NCBI GenBank assembly: GCA_020632695.1 | Contig: JACKFB010000009.1 | Span: 124,001 to 188,000, forward strand | Direction: 5' to 3' | DNA length: 64,000 nucleotides | Origin: Deltaproteobacteria bacterium | Lineage (GTDB): Bacteria > Myxococcota_A > UBA9042 > PHBI01 > JACKFB01 | In this document: positions 40,292 to 48,666 of the stretch, piece by piece | How positions within the stretch are numbered: position 1 is the first letter of the stretch | Layout: the number at the start of each line of letters is the position of its first letter | The notes under the pieces: model-generated | Databases searched by the model: none | Told to the model about the DNA's origin: nothing | The model's input: the letters and a program-made list of their open reading frames with translations, nothing else | Translations under genes and position numbers: made by a program

Positions 40292-40392
40292 GGCGCCATC
40301 ATGCCAAAGCGCGCGCCGTCGTGCACCGGTTGTCGGAAACCCGCCCGAGGCGGGAGTTCGGACCCCGATCCACGCCCGCTCCGCCGCCCCCG

Positions 40393-42327
40393 TCAGGCCA
40401 GGGAGCGGGTCATCACGTCCAGCAATCGCCTGGCGAAGCCGGCCGGGTCGTCGACCGGGCTGCCCTCGGCCAGCAGCGCCTGGTCGTAGAGCAGCCGGAT
40501 GGACTCGTCCAGGGTCTCCGCCTTGCCCGCGTCCGCCAGCTCCTGGAGCCGGGTGATGAGCGGGTGGGTGGGGTTCACCTCCAGGATGCGGCGCGTCTCG
40601 GGCAGCGCCGCGGCGCGGTCGGACTGCCGCAGCAGCCGCTCCACGTGGGCGTGGAGGCTGCCCTCGGGCACCACCAGGCAAACCGGCGAGTCGGTGAGGC
40701 GCGTCGACGCGCGCACCTCGCCGATGCGGTCGCCCAGCACCGACTGGAAGCGCTCCAGCACGCCCGAGACGGCCTCCCGGGCGACCTCGCGCTCCTTCTC
40801 CTCGGCCTCGTCGGCGGGCTTCAGCTCCAGGCCGGCCTTCATCGCGCTGACCAGGGCGTGGTCGCCCCACATCGACAGGCCCATCACCACCCACTCGTCG
40901 ATGGGGTCGGTGAGGTAGAGCACCTCGTAGCCGCGCTTGCGCAGCGCCTCCAGGTGCGGGCTCGATTTCGCCGCGTCCAGGCTCTGCGCCATCACGTAGT
41001 AGATGGCCTTCTGGTCTTCGGGCATGCGCTCGACGTAGGCGTCCAGCGAGGTCAGCGCGTCCGACGCCGAGGACCGGAAGCGCAGCAGCTTGCCGATGCG
41101 CTCCTTGTGCTCGAAGGCCAGGTGGACCCCCTCCTTGAGCACCAGGCCGAACTCGGCCCAGAACTTCGCGTAGCGCTCCTCGTCGGCGGCGATCTCGTCC
41201 AGCATGTCCAGGGCCTTGCGGGTCACCTGCTTCTGGATGAAGCGGACCACCGCCGAGTCCTGCAGGGTCTCGCGCGACACGTTCAGAGGGAGGTCGTCGG
41301 AGTCGATGACGCCGCGGATGAAGCGCAGCCAGCGCGGCAGCAGCGCGTCGCACTCGTCCATGATGAACACGCGCTTCACGTACAGGCGCACGCCGTGGGA
41401 CGGGTCCTGGGAGAAGAGGTCGAAGGGCGCCTTGTCCGGCACGAAGAGCAGCCCGGTGAACATCCGGGTGCCTTCCACCGTGAAGTGCGTGCGCGCCATC
41501 GGGTCGGTGACGTCGTGGGTCACGTGCTTGTAGAAGGCTGCGTAGTCCTCGTCGGTGATCGTGTCCTTGGGCCGCTTCCACAGCGCGCCGCCGGTGTTGA
41601 TCTGCTCCGGCTCCTTGGCCTCCGCAGCCGCCTCGCCGTCCTCGGGCTCCTCGGCTTCCTCGGCCGGCCGGACCAGCCGGATGGGGTGGTCGATGTAGTC
41701 CGAGTAGCGCCGGACCAGGTCCTCGATGCGCCACGACTCGGCGAAACCCTTCTCCTCGTCGCGCAGGTGCAGCGTCACCGTGGTCCCGTGGGTCTCGCGC
41801 TCGGCCGGCTCGAGGGTGTACTCCTCGCGCGCGTCCGAGCTCCACCGCCAGGCCGCGCCCTCCTTGCCCGCGGGGCGCGACACCACGTCGACGCGGTCCG
41901 CGACCAGGTAGGCGCTGTAGAAGCCCACGCCGAACTGCCCGATGAGCGAGACCTCGTCGGCCGCCGCCCCGGCCTCGGCTCGGGACTGCTCGAAGGCTCG
42001 CGTGCCCGAGTGGGCGACCGTGCCCAGGTATTCGACCAGCTCGTCGTGGGACATGCCGATGCCCGTGTCGGCGATGGTGATCGTCCCCGCCTCGCGGTCG
42101 GGGGTGATGCGGATCTCCCGCGGCACGCCCTCGGTGGCCAGGTCGTGGTCGGTCAGCGCGCGGTAGCGCAGCTTGTCCAGGGCGTCCGACGCGTTCGAGA
42201 TCAGCTCGCGCAGGAAGATCTCGCGCTGGCTGTAGAGCGAGTGGATGACCAGGTCCAGGACCTTGCCGACGTCGGCCTGGAAGGCGTGGGTCTCGGCGGA
42301 GCCGGTCGGTTGCGCAGCGGTGCTCAT
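40393..42327 (-). CDS. htpG: Chaperone HtpG (bacterial Hsp90)
   Basis: 644 residues, normal length. GHKL ATPase N-domain: HAFQADVGKVLDLVIHSLYS, RELISNASDALDKLRY, IADTGIGMS, and GQFGVGFYSAYLV for the ATP lid. Middle domain with WKRPKDTITDEDYAAFYKH, FSQDPSHGVRLYVKRVFI and DLPLNVSRETLQ including the catalytic Arg. C-terminal dimerisation domain with NPTHPLITRLQ. There is an Ala/Glu/Pro-rich insert near 230. ATG 42327 follows GGAGG. ATP-driven homodimer acting on client proteins in the cytoplasm. Its upstream neighbour, 99 bases away, is a HEAT-repeat protein with a DnaJ-type zinc finger. Confidence 0.97.
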   Translation of the reverse strand: MSTAAQPTGSAETHAFQADVGKVLDLVIHSLYSQREIFLRELISNASDALDKLRYRALTDHDLATEGVPREIRITPDREAGTITIADTGIGMSHDELVEYLGTVAHSGTRAFEQSRAEAGAAADEVSLIGQFGVGFYSAYLVADRVDVVSRPAGKEGAAWRWSSDAREEYTLEPAERETHGTTVTLHLRDEEKGFAESWRIEDLVRRYSDYIDHPIRLVRPAEEAEEPEDGEAAAEAKEPEQINTGGALWKRPKDTITDEDYAAFYKHVTHDVTDPMARTHFTVEGTRMFTGLLFVPDKAPFDLFSQDPSHGVRLYVKRVFIMDECDALLPRWLRFIRGVIDSDDLPLNVSRETLQDSAVVRFIQKQVTRKALDMLDEIAADEERYAKFWAEFGLVLKEGVHLAFEHKERIGKLLRFRSSASDALTSLDAYVERMPEDQKAIYYVMAQSLDAAKSSPHLEALRKRGYEVLYLTDPIDEWVVMGLSMWGDHALVSAMKAGLELKPADEAEEKEREVAREAVSGVLERFQSVLGDRIGEVRASTRLTDSPVCLVVPEGSLHAHVERLLRQSDRAAALPETRRILEVNPTHPLITRLQELADAGKAETLDESIRLLYDQALLAEGSPVDDPAGFARRLLDVMTRSLA

Positions 42328-42426
42328 GGGGGAGCCTCCTCGGTGTGGGTGGGGGCCGGGCCGACGCTCCGCGACGGGGGGGCCGGGGCCCGCGGCGGCA
42401 CAGGGGTAGGCACCCCGTCGGCGCCG

Positions 42427-45400
42427 TCAATGCGTCGGGAGATCCAGCTCCAGATCGGGCTCCCGAGGCGTCTCGCCGCTGCCGCCGCAGAGCAGGCACG
42501 GGGTGCGGCCGGCGCTGTGGCAGAGGCGGCACGGGACGCGCCCGGTGGCGCACTCGCAGGGCTCGGAGACCACGCCTCGGCCGCGGCAGGTCTTGCACGC
42601 GCGGCTGTCGATGGCGCGGGTCAGCGCGCGGGCGTTGCAGTCGGGCTCGGGACAGGGCCGCTCGAAGGAGGCCTGCCCGCCGCAGCTCGGGCACTCCAGG
42701 TCGCCGTCCCCCTCGCAGGCCGCGCAGCGCACCGCGCCACGCCCCGCGCAGAGCCGGCACGCCGGGTCGTCGAGGTGCCGCAACGCGTCCGCGGCGGCCA
42801 GCCGCAGGCCGATGTGGTCGTGCCCTTCAGAGCGGGCCGCGCGGTCCACCACGTCGCGCAGCGGGCGGGCGCGGAGGGCCGCGGCGACGCCGATGCGGCC
42901 GGCCACCTCGTCGGGCGGGCGCTCGGTGAGCAGCGCACGCAGCACGGCGTAGGCCTCGGGGTCCCGGAGGCGCCCGTGGGCGTCGGTGCCGAGCCACGCC
43001 TCGACGCCGGGCACGGTGAGGGTCTGGGCCAGAGCGAGCGCCTCGCGGGCGGCCGCCGCCGAGGGCACCAGCCCATGCCTCGCCAAGGTGTTCCGCGCCA
43101 CCTCCGCGACGCGGTACTCGGCGTCCAGCGCCAGAGGCAGCACCAGGTCGGCGGCCTCCTGGAGATCGTCGCGCCAGTCGTGCAGCGCCAGCGCCGCCAC
43201 CCGGCGCGCCTCCCACCAGGGCGACCGCGCCATCTCGACCAGGGCCGGCACCGCCGCTCGCCCGATGGCGGCCAGCCCCTGCGCCACGGCGTCGGCGTCC
43301 TCCTGGAAGGGGCTCTCCGCGCCCCGGGCCAGCCCGCGGGCGGCGGCGCTGGTGCCGATGCGCACCAGGGACTCCACCGCGGTGGCGCGCACGTCCGCGT
43401 CGGGATCCTGCAGGTAGGCGCACAGCGGCTCCACCGCGCCCCCGTCGCCCGGCCGACCCAACGCGTGGCACACCGCCTCGCGCGCCCGCCAGCCGTAGCT
43501 GCCCTGTTCCAGCGCCTCGACCAGCTCGACCGGTGGCACCCGGAACAGCGCCGTCGTGAGGGTGGCGCGGTGCGGGTGGAGCTGCCAGGTCCGGTCGATC
43601 ATCGTCAGCAGCACCCGCAGCCCGTCCGGCTCGCTCAGCGCGCGGGCGGGCTCGAGGCAGGTGCCGGCCACCGCCGCGGCGACCTCCGGGTGCAGGTTCC
43701 ACCGCCGCTCGCCTTCCAGGCGGTGCAGCGTCGCCAGCACCTCGGTGCGGAACACGTGCCCGCCCATCGTCAGCCCCGCCTCGAGCGCCGCCAGGTCCAA
43801 CTGCTCGGGCTGCGCGGTCAGCGCCCCCAGCCTGCGCTCGGCCATGGCCGCCAGCGTCCGGGTCCGGGGCGTGTCGGCGACGAAGCCGCGCTCCACCAGC
43901 GCCTTCCACGCGGCGAGGCGGACGTCCTCGTCGGGGTCCAGCAGCGTCTCCTCGAGCACCCGGGCGGCCTCCTCGCCGGGCAGGCGCGCCAGGATCGCGC
44001 AGGCGGCCACCCGGCGGCGCCAGCTCCCCTTGGCCAGGGTCGTGCGGATCCCCGGCAGCGCCGCCACCCCCGCCTGGCGGCAGCGCTCGATGGCCTGCTC
44101 CAGGTCGTCGACCGGCGTGAACATCAGCGCGTAGCCGGCGGTCTCGGCGGCGGTGGGCTGCGAGCCCGCCAGCGCCCGCATGGACTGGAGCGCCGCGGCC
44201 CGGGCGTCCTCGTTCGGGTCGGTGAGCGCGCGGGTCCGCAGCGCGAAGATCGCCTCCTTGAGCTCGATGCGCCCGACGGCGCGCGCGGCCCCGGCGCGGG
44301 CAGGCGGATAGAAGCGGGTCTGGAGCGCCGTCGAGATCTCGGCCGCCGCGGCGTCGCCGGCCAGCGCCACGAAGTCGTCGATGGCGTCGTCGTCGGCCCA
44401 CTTGAGGCGGCGGTGGAAGAGCTCCGCGGTCTCGGGGATGGCCTCGGTCGCGTTGAACTGGCGGAGGGCGGCGGCCACCAGGCCCTCGAGGCCGCGGAAG
44501 CGGCGCGCAGCCTGGAGCAGCGGTCCCGCGTCCTCGGGGGTGCCGATGGCGCCCAGGGCCTCGACCGCGGCGCGGCGCACGGCGACGTCGGCCTGGTCGA
44601 GCGCGACCACCAGCGTCTGCCGGGCGGCGGCCCGCTCCTCGTCGGCGACTCCGGTGGCGAGGCTGACCACCGCCTCGGGCTCGTCCCCGACCAGGGCCGC
44701 CCGGAGTCGGTCCAGCGGCGTGCGACCCAGCGCGCTGCTCGGCAGCGACACCACGTCGCCGCGGGGCCTCGGCGCGGCAGGGTGCGGCACCATCTTCAGG
44801 CCCCGCGGGCCCATCAGCCGGCGGGTGGCCAGCGTGCGCAGGCGGCGGTCCGGGTGGGCGAGCAGGCCGCGCAGGTGCTCGGTGTCCACCGGCGAGGACG
44901 GCGGGAGCGCCTCCAGGCCGGCCAGCAGCACCTCGGCCGAGGCGTCGCGGCGCCAGTCCAGGCGCTCCAGCAGGCCCAGGGTGCCCGCGCGTGTGACCAG
45001 GCGAGCGCGCACGGCCGCCGGCCAGCAGGTCAGGTCGGCGGCGAGCTGGAGCACCAGGCGGCGGTCCTCGGGGCGGGGCGCCTCGTGCTCGGCGTCGGGC
45101 AGCAGCGCCGCGGCCTCGCGCGGGTCGGCGGCTCCGATGACGATGTGGCGCAGCAGCTCGCGCGAGGCGGGCAGCCGCCGCTCGAAGGCCCAGGGCAGGA
45201 CCCGCGTGCCGGCCAGGAGCCACTCGGCGCGGTCGTCCAGCGCGTGCGCGGCGCGGGAGGCGAGCCAGGCGACGCCGGCGTCGGCCAGCCCGTCGCCCAG
45301 GCCGCGGATGGCGGCCGAGAGCAGGCGGGGGTCCAGGTCGGCCTCGCCCAGCAGGCGCCGCACGATGCTGTCGGCGGTGCGGTGGCCCGCGGCGGCCAGG

Positions 45401-45882
45401 TGGGCCACGCAGAGGGCGATCAGCTCGCGAGCGCGCGCGTGGCGGAGCTGCTGCAGGTCGCCGCTCCCGGTGACCGCCATCGGAAACACCCCCGCCAGGG
45501 CGAACCCCGCCGCGGCGAGCGCCGCCTCGACCGCGTCGTCGGGGTCATCGGAGGCCACGGTCGCCCAGGCGGCGTGCTGGGGTGCCTCCCCGCCGCCGAT
45601 GGCGTGGGGGAGCAGCTCGGCGGGATCGAGCTGCTGAAGCTGGCTCCAGAGCTCGAGGTCCACCTCGTCGACCCGCTCGTTGGTGCCCGCCAGCGCCAGG
45701 GCCGCGATGCGCTGCGAAGGTCCCAGGGGCGCCAGGAGCGCCGCCTCCTCCCGAACGGCCTCGGCCAGCCCGGCGATCCCCGACCCGCGCCGGCCGAGCA
45801 GGCGCTCAGCCACCCCGAGCGCGCCGGAGAGCGTCGCTCCGTCCGAGTCCTCATGCCCTCCCGCCATCGCACCAGAGAGCAC
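42427..45882 (-). CDS. HEAT-repeat protein with C-terminal DnaJ-type zinc finger
   Basis: 1151 residues from GTG 45882 (ATG 45867 is an alternative). Residues ~50-1030 are Ala/Leu/Arg-rich helix pairs of HEAT type, clear in units such as DPDADVRATAVESLVRIG, DPDEDVRLAAWKALVERG and QADVAVRRAAVEALGAIG. The last ~110 residues carry six C-x-x-C pairs, several as C-x-x-C-x-G-x-G (CRLCAGRG, CAACEGDG, CPSCGG, CKTCRGRG, CRLCHSAG, CLLCGGSG), the pattern of the DnaJ cysteine-rich zinc domain. There is no J domain (no H-P-D). Directly upstream of htpG on the same strand, so it may be a client adaptor or scaffold for Hsp90; that role is inference. Confidence 0.85.
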   Translation of the reverse strand: MLSGAMAGGHEDSDGATLSGALGVAERLLGRRGSGIAGLAEAVREEAALLAPLGPSQRIAALALAGTNERVDEVDLELWSQLQQLDPAELLPHAIGGGEAPQHAAWATVASDDPDDAVEAALAAAGFALAGVFPMAVTGSGDLQQLRHARARELIALCVAHLAAAGHRTADSIVRRLLGEADLDPRLLSAAIRGLGDGLADAGVAWLASRAAHALDDRAEWLLAGTRVLPWAFERRLPASRELLRHIVIGAADPREAAALLPDAEHEAPRPEDRRLVLQLAADLTCWPAAVRARLVTRAGTLGLLERLDWRRDASAEVLLAGLEALPPSSPVDTEHLRGLLAHPDRRLRTLATRRLMGPRGLKMVPHPAAPRPRGDVVSLPSSALGRTPLDRLRAALVGDEPEAVVSLATGVADEERAAARQTLVVALDQADVAVRRAAVEALGAIGTPEDAGPLLQAARRFRGLEGLVAAALRQFNATEAIPETAELFHRRLKWADDDAIDDFVALAGDAAAAEISTALQTRFYPPARAGAARAVGRIELKEAIFALRTRALTDPNEDARAAALQSMRALAGSQPTAAETAGYALMFTPVDDLEQAIERCRQAGVAALPGIRTTLAKGSWRRRVAACAILARLPGEEAARVLEETLLDPDEDVRLAAWKALVERGFVADTPRTRTLAAMAERRLGALTAQPEQLDLAALEAGLTMGGHVFRTEVLATLHRLEGERRWNLHPEVAAAVAGTCLEPARALSEPDGLRVLLTMIDRTWQLHPHRATLTTALFRVPPVELVEALEQGSYGWRAREAVCHALGRPGDGGAVEPLCAYLQDPDADVRATAVESLVRIGTSAAARGLARGAESPFQEDADAVAQGLAAIGRAAVPALVEMARSPWWEARRVAALALHDWRDDLQEAADLVLPLALDAEYRVAEVARNTLARHGLVPSAAAAREALALAQTLTVPGVEAWLGTDAHGRLRDPEAYAVLRALLTERPPDEVAGRIGVAAALRARPLRDVVDRAARSEGHDHIGLRLAAADALRHLDDPACRLCAGRGAVRCAACEGDGDLECPSCGGQASFERPCPEPDCNARALTRAIDSRACKTCRGRGVVSEPCECATGRVPCRLCHSAGRTPCLLCGGSGETPREPDLELDLPTH

Positions 45883-45907
45883 GGGGGGCGGACCTCAGTC
45901 AACTGGG

Positions 45908-45960
45908 CGAGGCACCGCGGTGATTGGTCGAGGCACCGCGGTGATCGGCCGAGGCACCGC
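45908..45960. repeat. 21-base tandem repeat with internal palindrome, upstream of the HEAT gene
   Basis: Two full 21-base units beginning CGAGGCACCGCGGTGAT (45908 and 45929) and a partial third (CGAGGCACCGC, 45950) that runs into palindromic copy B. Each full unit contains the 10-base palindrome CACCGCGGTG. The units sit 26-78 bases upstream of the HEAT gene start, so they could be operator sites. Confidence 0.7.
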
Positions 45961-45962
45961 CT

Positions 45963-46080
45963 GAGGCGGCTACGGCCACCGCTGACGACGTCGCTCCCTC
46001 GGGTCAGGCCTGCGACGGGCGGGAGCCCGACTCGGCCTGCCCTCGGTCGCGCCGCCGTCAGCGGCGGCCTCGCTCGCCTC
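45963..46080 (+). repeat. Palindromic repeat element, copy B
   Basis: A 118-base imperfect palindrome. Arms of 25 bases match at 19 positions, with CCGCTGACG (45979..45987) and CGTCAGCGG (46056..46064) perfect. The middle pair is CAGGCC/GGCCTG, and the apical hairpin is GGGC-GGGA-GCCC. Nearly identical to copy C (reverse strand, 32146) and related in the core to copy A (19309). The hexamer tract B begins ~84 bases downstream. With the tandem repeat and tract it accounts for the non-coding stretch 45883..46379. Confidence 0.8.
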
Positions 46081-46163
46081 ATTCGGCGCCTCTACATCGA
46101 TGGGGAGGCGCTTCGCGGGGGCGGAGACGGGTCGGGTGGGGGCGGGTCCGAGCAGGTGGGCGG

Positions 46164-46552
<389 letters not shown>

Positions 46553-47150
46553 CTTCCGGCGCGGGTTCCTTTCTCTCGAGGCGCGACTGGATCAGGTCTT
46601 CGCTGAAGCGGACGCCGTTGAGGCGGACGCAGAGGAGGACGTCTTCGAGGTCGTGGCGCTGGGCCAGGTCGTCGATGATGGCGTGGGCCTTGTCGTCCTC
46701 GATGCGCTCGATGGCCTCCACGTCCTCGTTGATGGTCTTCACGTGGGTGACCATCTCGCGGTACAGCGGCGCGTGGTGCTCGTTCCAGTGGATGATCATG
46801 AGGTTGGCGAAGAGCTCGTGGCCGTCGCCCTCGAAGACCTCGCGCCGGGCGATCTGCTTGATGCGGCCGCGGCCGATCGACTCGGGGCGGTAGCCCTTGA
46901 AGTACTTGAAGTAGAAGCCCTTGTCGCCGACCTTCAGCTCGGCGACGAGGCGCTTGGGCATGACGTGTCGCAGGACGCGGTCGAAGTGGGCCTCGACCGA
47001 GCGCAGTGCGTTGATGGGCATGGGTCCTCTCGTCGGTCAGGGGCGCGGCGACGGCCGCGGAGGGGCCGGCGCGGGCGACAGGTGGGTTCGGGTCACAAGG
47101 TCAGCGGGGATTCGGGTCGAGACGCCCGACGGCGATCCTCGCTGTCCCGG

Positions 47151-48287
47151 TCAGAGGTTGCCGTCGAAGGCTGCCACGTACAGGTTCCGCAGGTCGTCGC
47201 GCGAGCAGGGGCGCGGGTTCGAGCCGTGGCAGCCGTCGGCGATGGCCTGATCGCTCAGCGCCTCGAGCAGGGCGCGCGAGACGCCGGCCTCACCGAGGGT
47301 GTGCGGGATGCCGATGTCGCGGCGCAGCGCCAGGAGCCACTCCATCAGCCCCTCGCTCAGGCCCAGGCGCCGCTCGACCAGGGCGTAGCGCTCGGCCGCC
47401 GCCTCGCGGTTGAAGGCCACCACGTAGGGCAGCACGACGGCGTTGGCCAGACCATGGTGGACGCCGGCCAGGCTGCCCAGCGGGTGCGCCAGGCTGTGGG
47501 CGGCGCCGAGGCCCTTCTGGAAGGCGGTGGCGCCCATCATGGCGGCCATGGCCATGCCGCCGCGGGCGGTGAGGTCGGCCGGCTTGCGGCAGGCGGTGAC
47601 CAGGTGCGTGTGGACCTGGGCGATGCCCTCGAGGGCGATGCCGTCGGCCATGGGGTGGAAGCCCTTGGCGACGAAGGCCTCCAGGTTGTGGGTGAGGGCG
47701 TCGAAGCCCGTCGCCGCCGTCAGCCACGCCGGCATGCCCACCATCAGCTCGGGATCGACGATCGCCACCTTGGGCATCAGGAAGGGCGAGAAGACCACCA
47801 CCTTTGTATGGGTGTCCTCGTCGATGACCACCGTCGAGCGGCCCACCTCCGACCCGGTCCCGGCCGTGGTCGGGATGCAGATCACCGGCGGCACGTCGGC
47901 GCGGATGAGCTTCCAGCCGCCCTTGGCGTCGTCGTAGTCGACGATGCGGCCCTCGTGGGTCGCCATCAGCGCGACGCCCTTGGCGGCGTCGAGCGCCGAG
48001 CCGCCGCCCAGCCCGATGACCACGTCCGCGCCCGAGGCCCGCAGCGCGCGGCCGCCGGCCTCGCACTCGCCAGCCAGCGGGTTGGGGGAGATCGCGTCGG
48101 TGGAGGTCGCCACGATGCCGGCGTCCGCCAGCACGGCCATGACGCGATCGAAGATCGGCAGGCCGCGCACGCCGGGATCCGTGACCACGAAGGCCCTGGA
48201 GCCGCGCGCACGCACGTGGTCGGGGAGGCTCGCGAGAGCGCCGGCGCCGAATTCGATGGTGGTGGGGAAGGAGAAGCTGGTCCGCAC
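47151..48287 (-). CDS. Iron-containing alcohol dehydrogenase
   Basis: 378 residues from GTG 48287, preceded by GGAGG. Group III dehydrogenase motifs: TTIEFGAGALASLPDHV at the start, GLGGGSALDAAKGVAL for NAD(P) binding, CIPTTAGTGSEV, TGFDALTHNLEAF with metal-binding Asp/His region, and HSLAHPLGSLAGVHHGLANAVVLP with the remaining His ligands. Reversible oxidation of primary alcohols or diols; substrate not predictable. It stands alone, 129 bases from the unknown gene downstream and divergent from the AddB-like gene. Confidence 0.92.
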   Translation of the reverse strand: MRTSFSFPTTIEFGAGALASLPDHVRARGSRAFVVTDPGVRGLPIFDRVMAVLADAGIVATSTDAISPNPLAGECEAGGRALRASGADVVIGLGGGSALDAAKGVALMATHEGRIVDYDDAKGGWKLIRADVPPVICIPTTAGTGSEVGRSTVVIDEDTHTKVVVFSPFLMPKVAIVDPELMVGMPAWLTAATGFDALTHNLEAFVAKGFHPMADGIALEGIAQVHTHLVTACRKPADLTARGGMAMAAMMGATAFQKGLGAAHSLAHPLGSLAGVHHGLANAVVLPYVVAFNREAAAERYALVERRLGLSEGLMEWLLALRRDIGIPHTLGEAGVSRALLEALSDQAIADGCHGSNPRPCSRDDLRNLYVAAFDGNL

Positions 48288-48666
48288 GCTGGCCTCCGCT
48301 GGCGTCCGGGACGTAGCGCCCGGCTCGGGATGCCGTGTTGTGCCCCGGGCGAGCGGGCGATGCAACTGTGGTGACGCGCAGCCTTGTCGGAGCGGGGGCG
48401 ACGCGGTTGGATGGGGCCGGGCGCGCGGGCGCGGCCCGAGGAGGGCGAGCGCGATGGGGGAGGGGGCTCCGGATGGTCGGACGCTGCGCGCCGCCCGCGA
48501 CGTCTTCTCCGGGGCCTGCGGCCGACGGGCGCTCGTCCCGCGCAAGGCCCCGAGGCCATCGATGCACTGGAAGCACATGAGCCAGCCGCGCGACGGGAGA
48601 ACATGAGAGCACCCTCCGAGTCAGGCCGATGCCGGGCGGGGTGCTCGCCGGCAGACGGGGCCGCGG
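48288..48666. other. Divergent intergenic region, no gene seen
   Basis: About 380 bases between the alcohol dehydrogenase start and the AddB-like start. No RNA gene, repeat or convincing small reading frame was found. Promoters for both genes are expected here, but no clear -35/-10 pair stands out. Confidence 0.4.
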
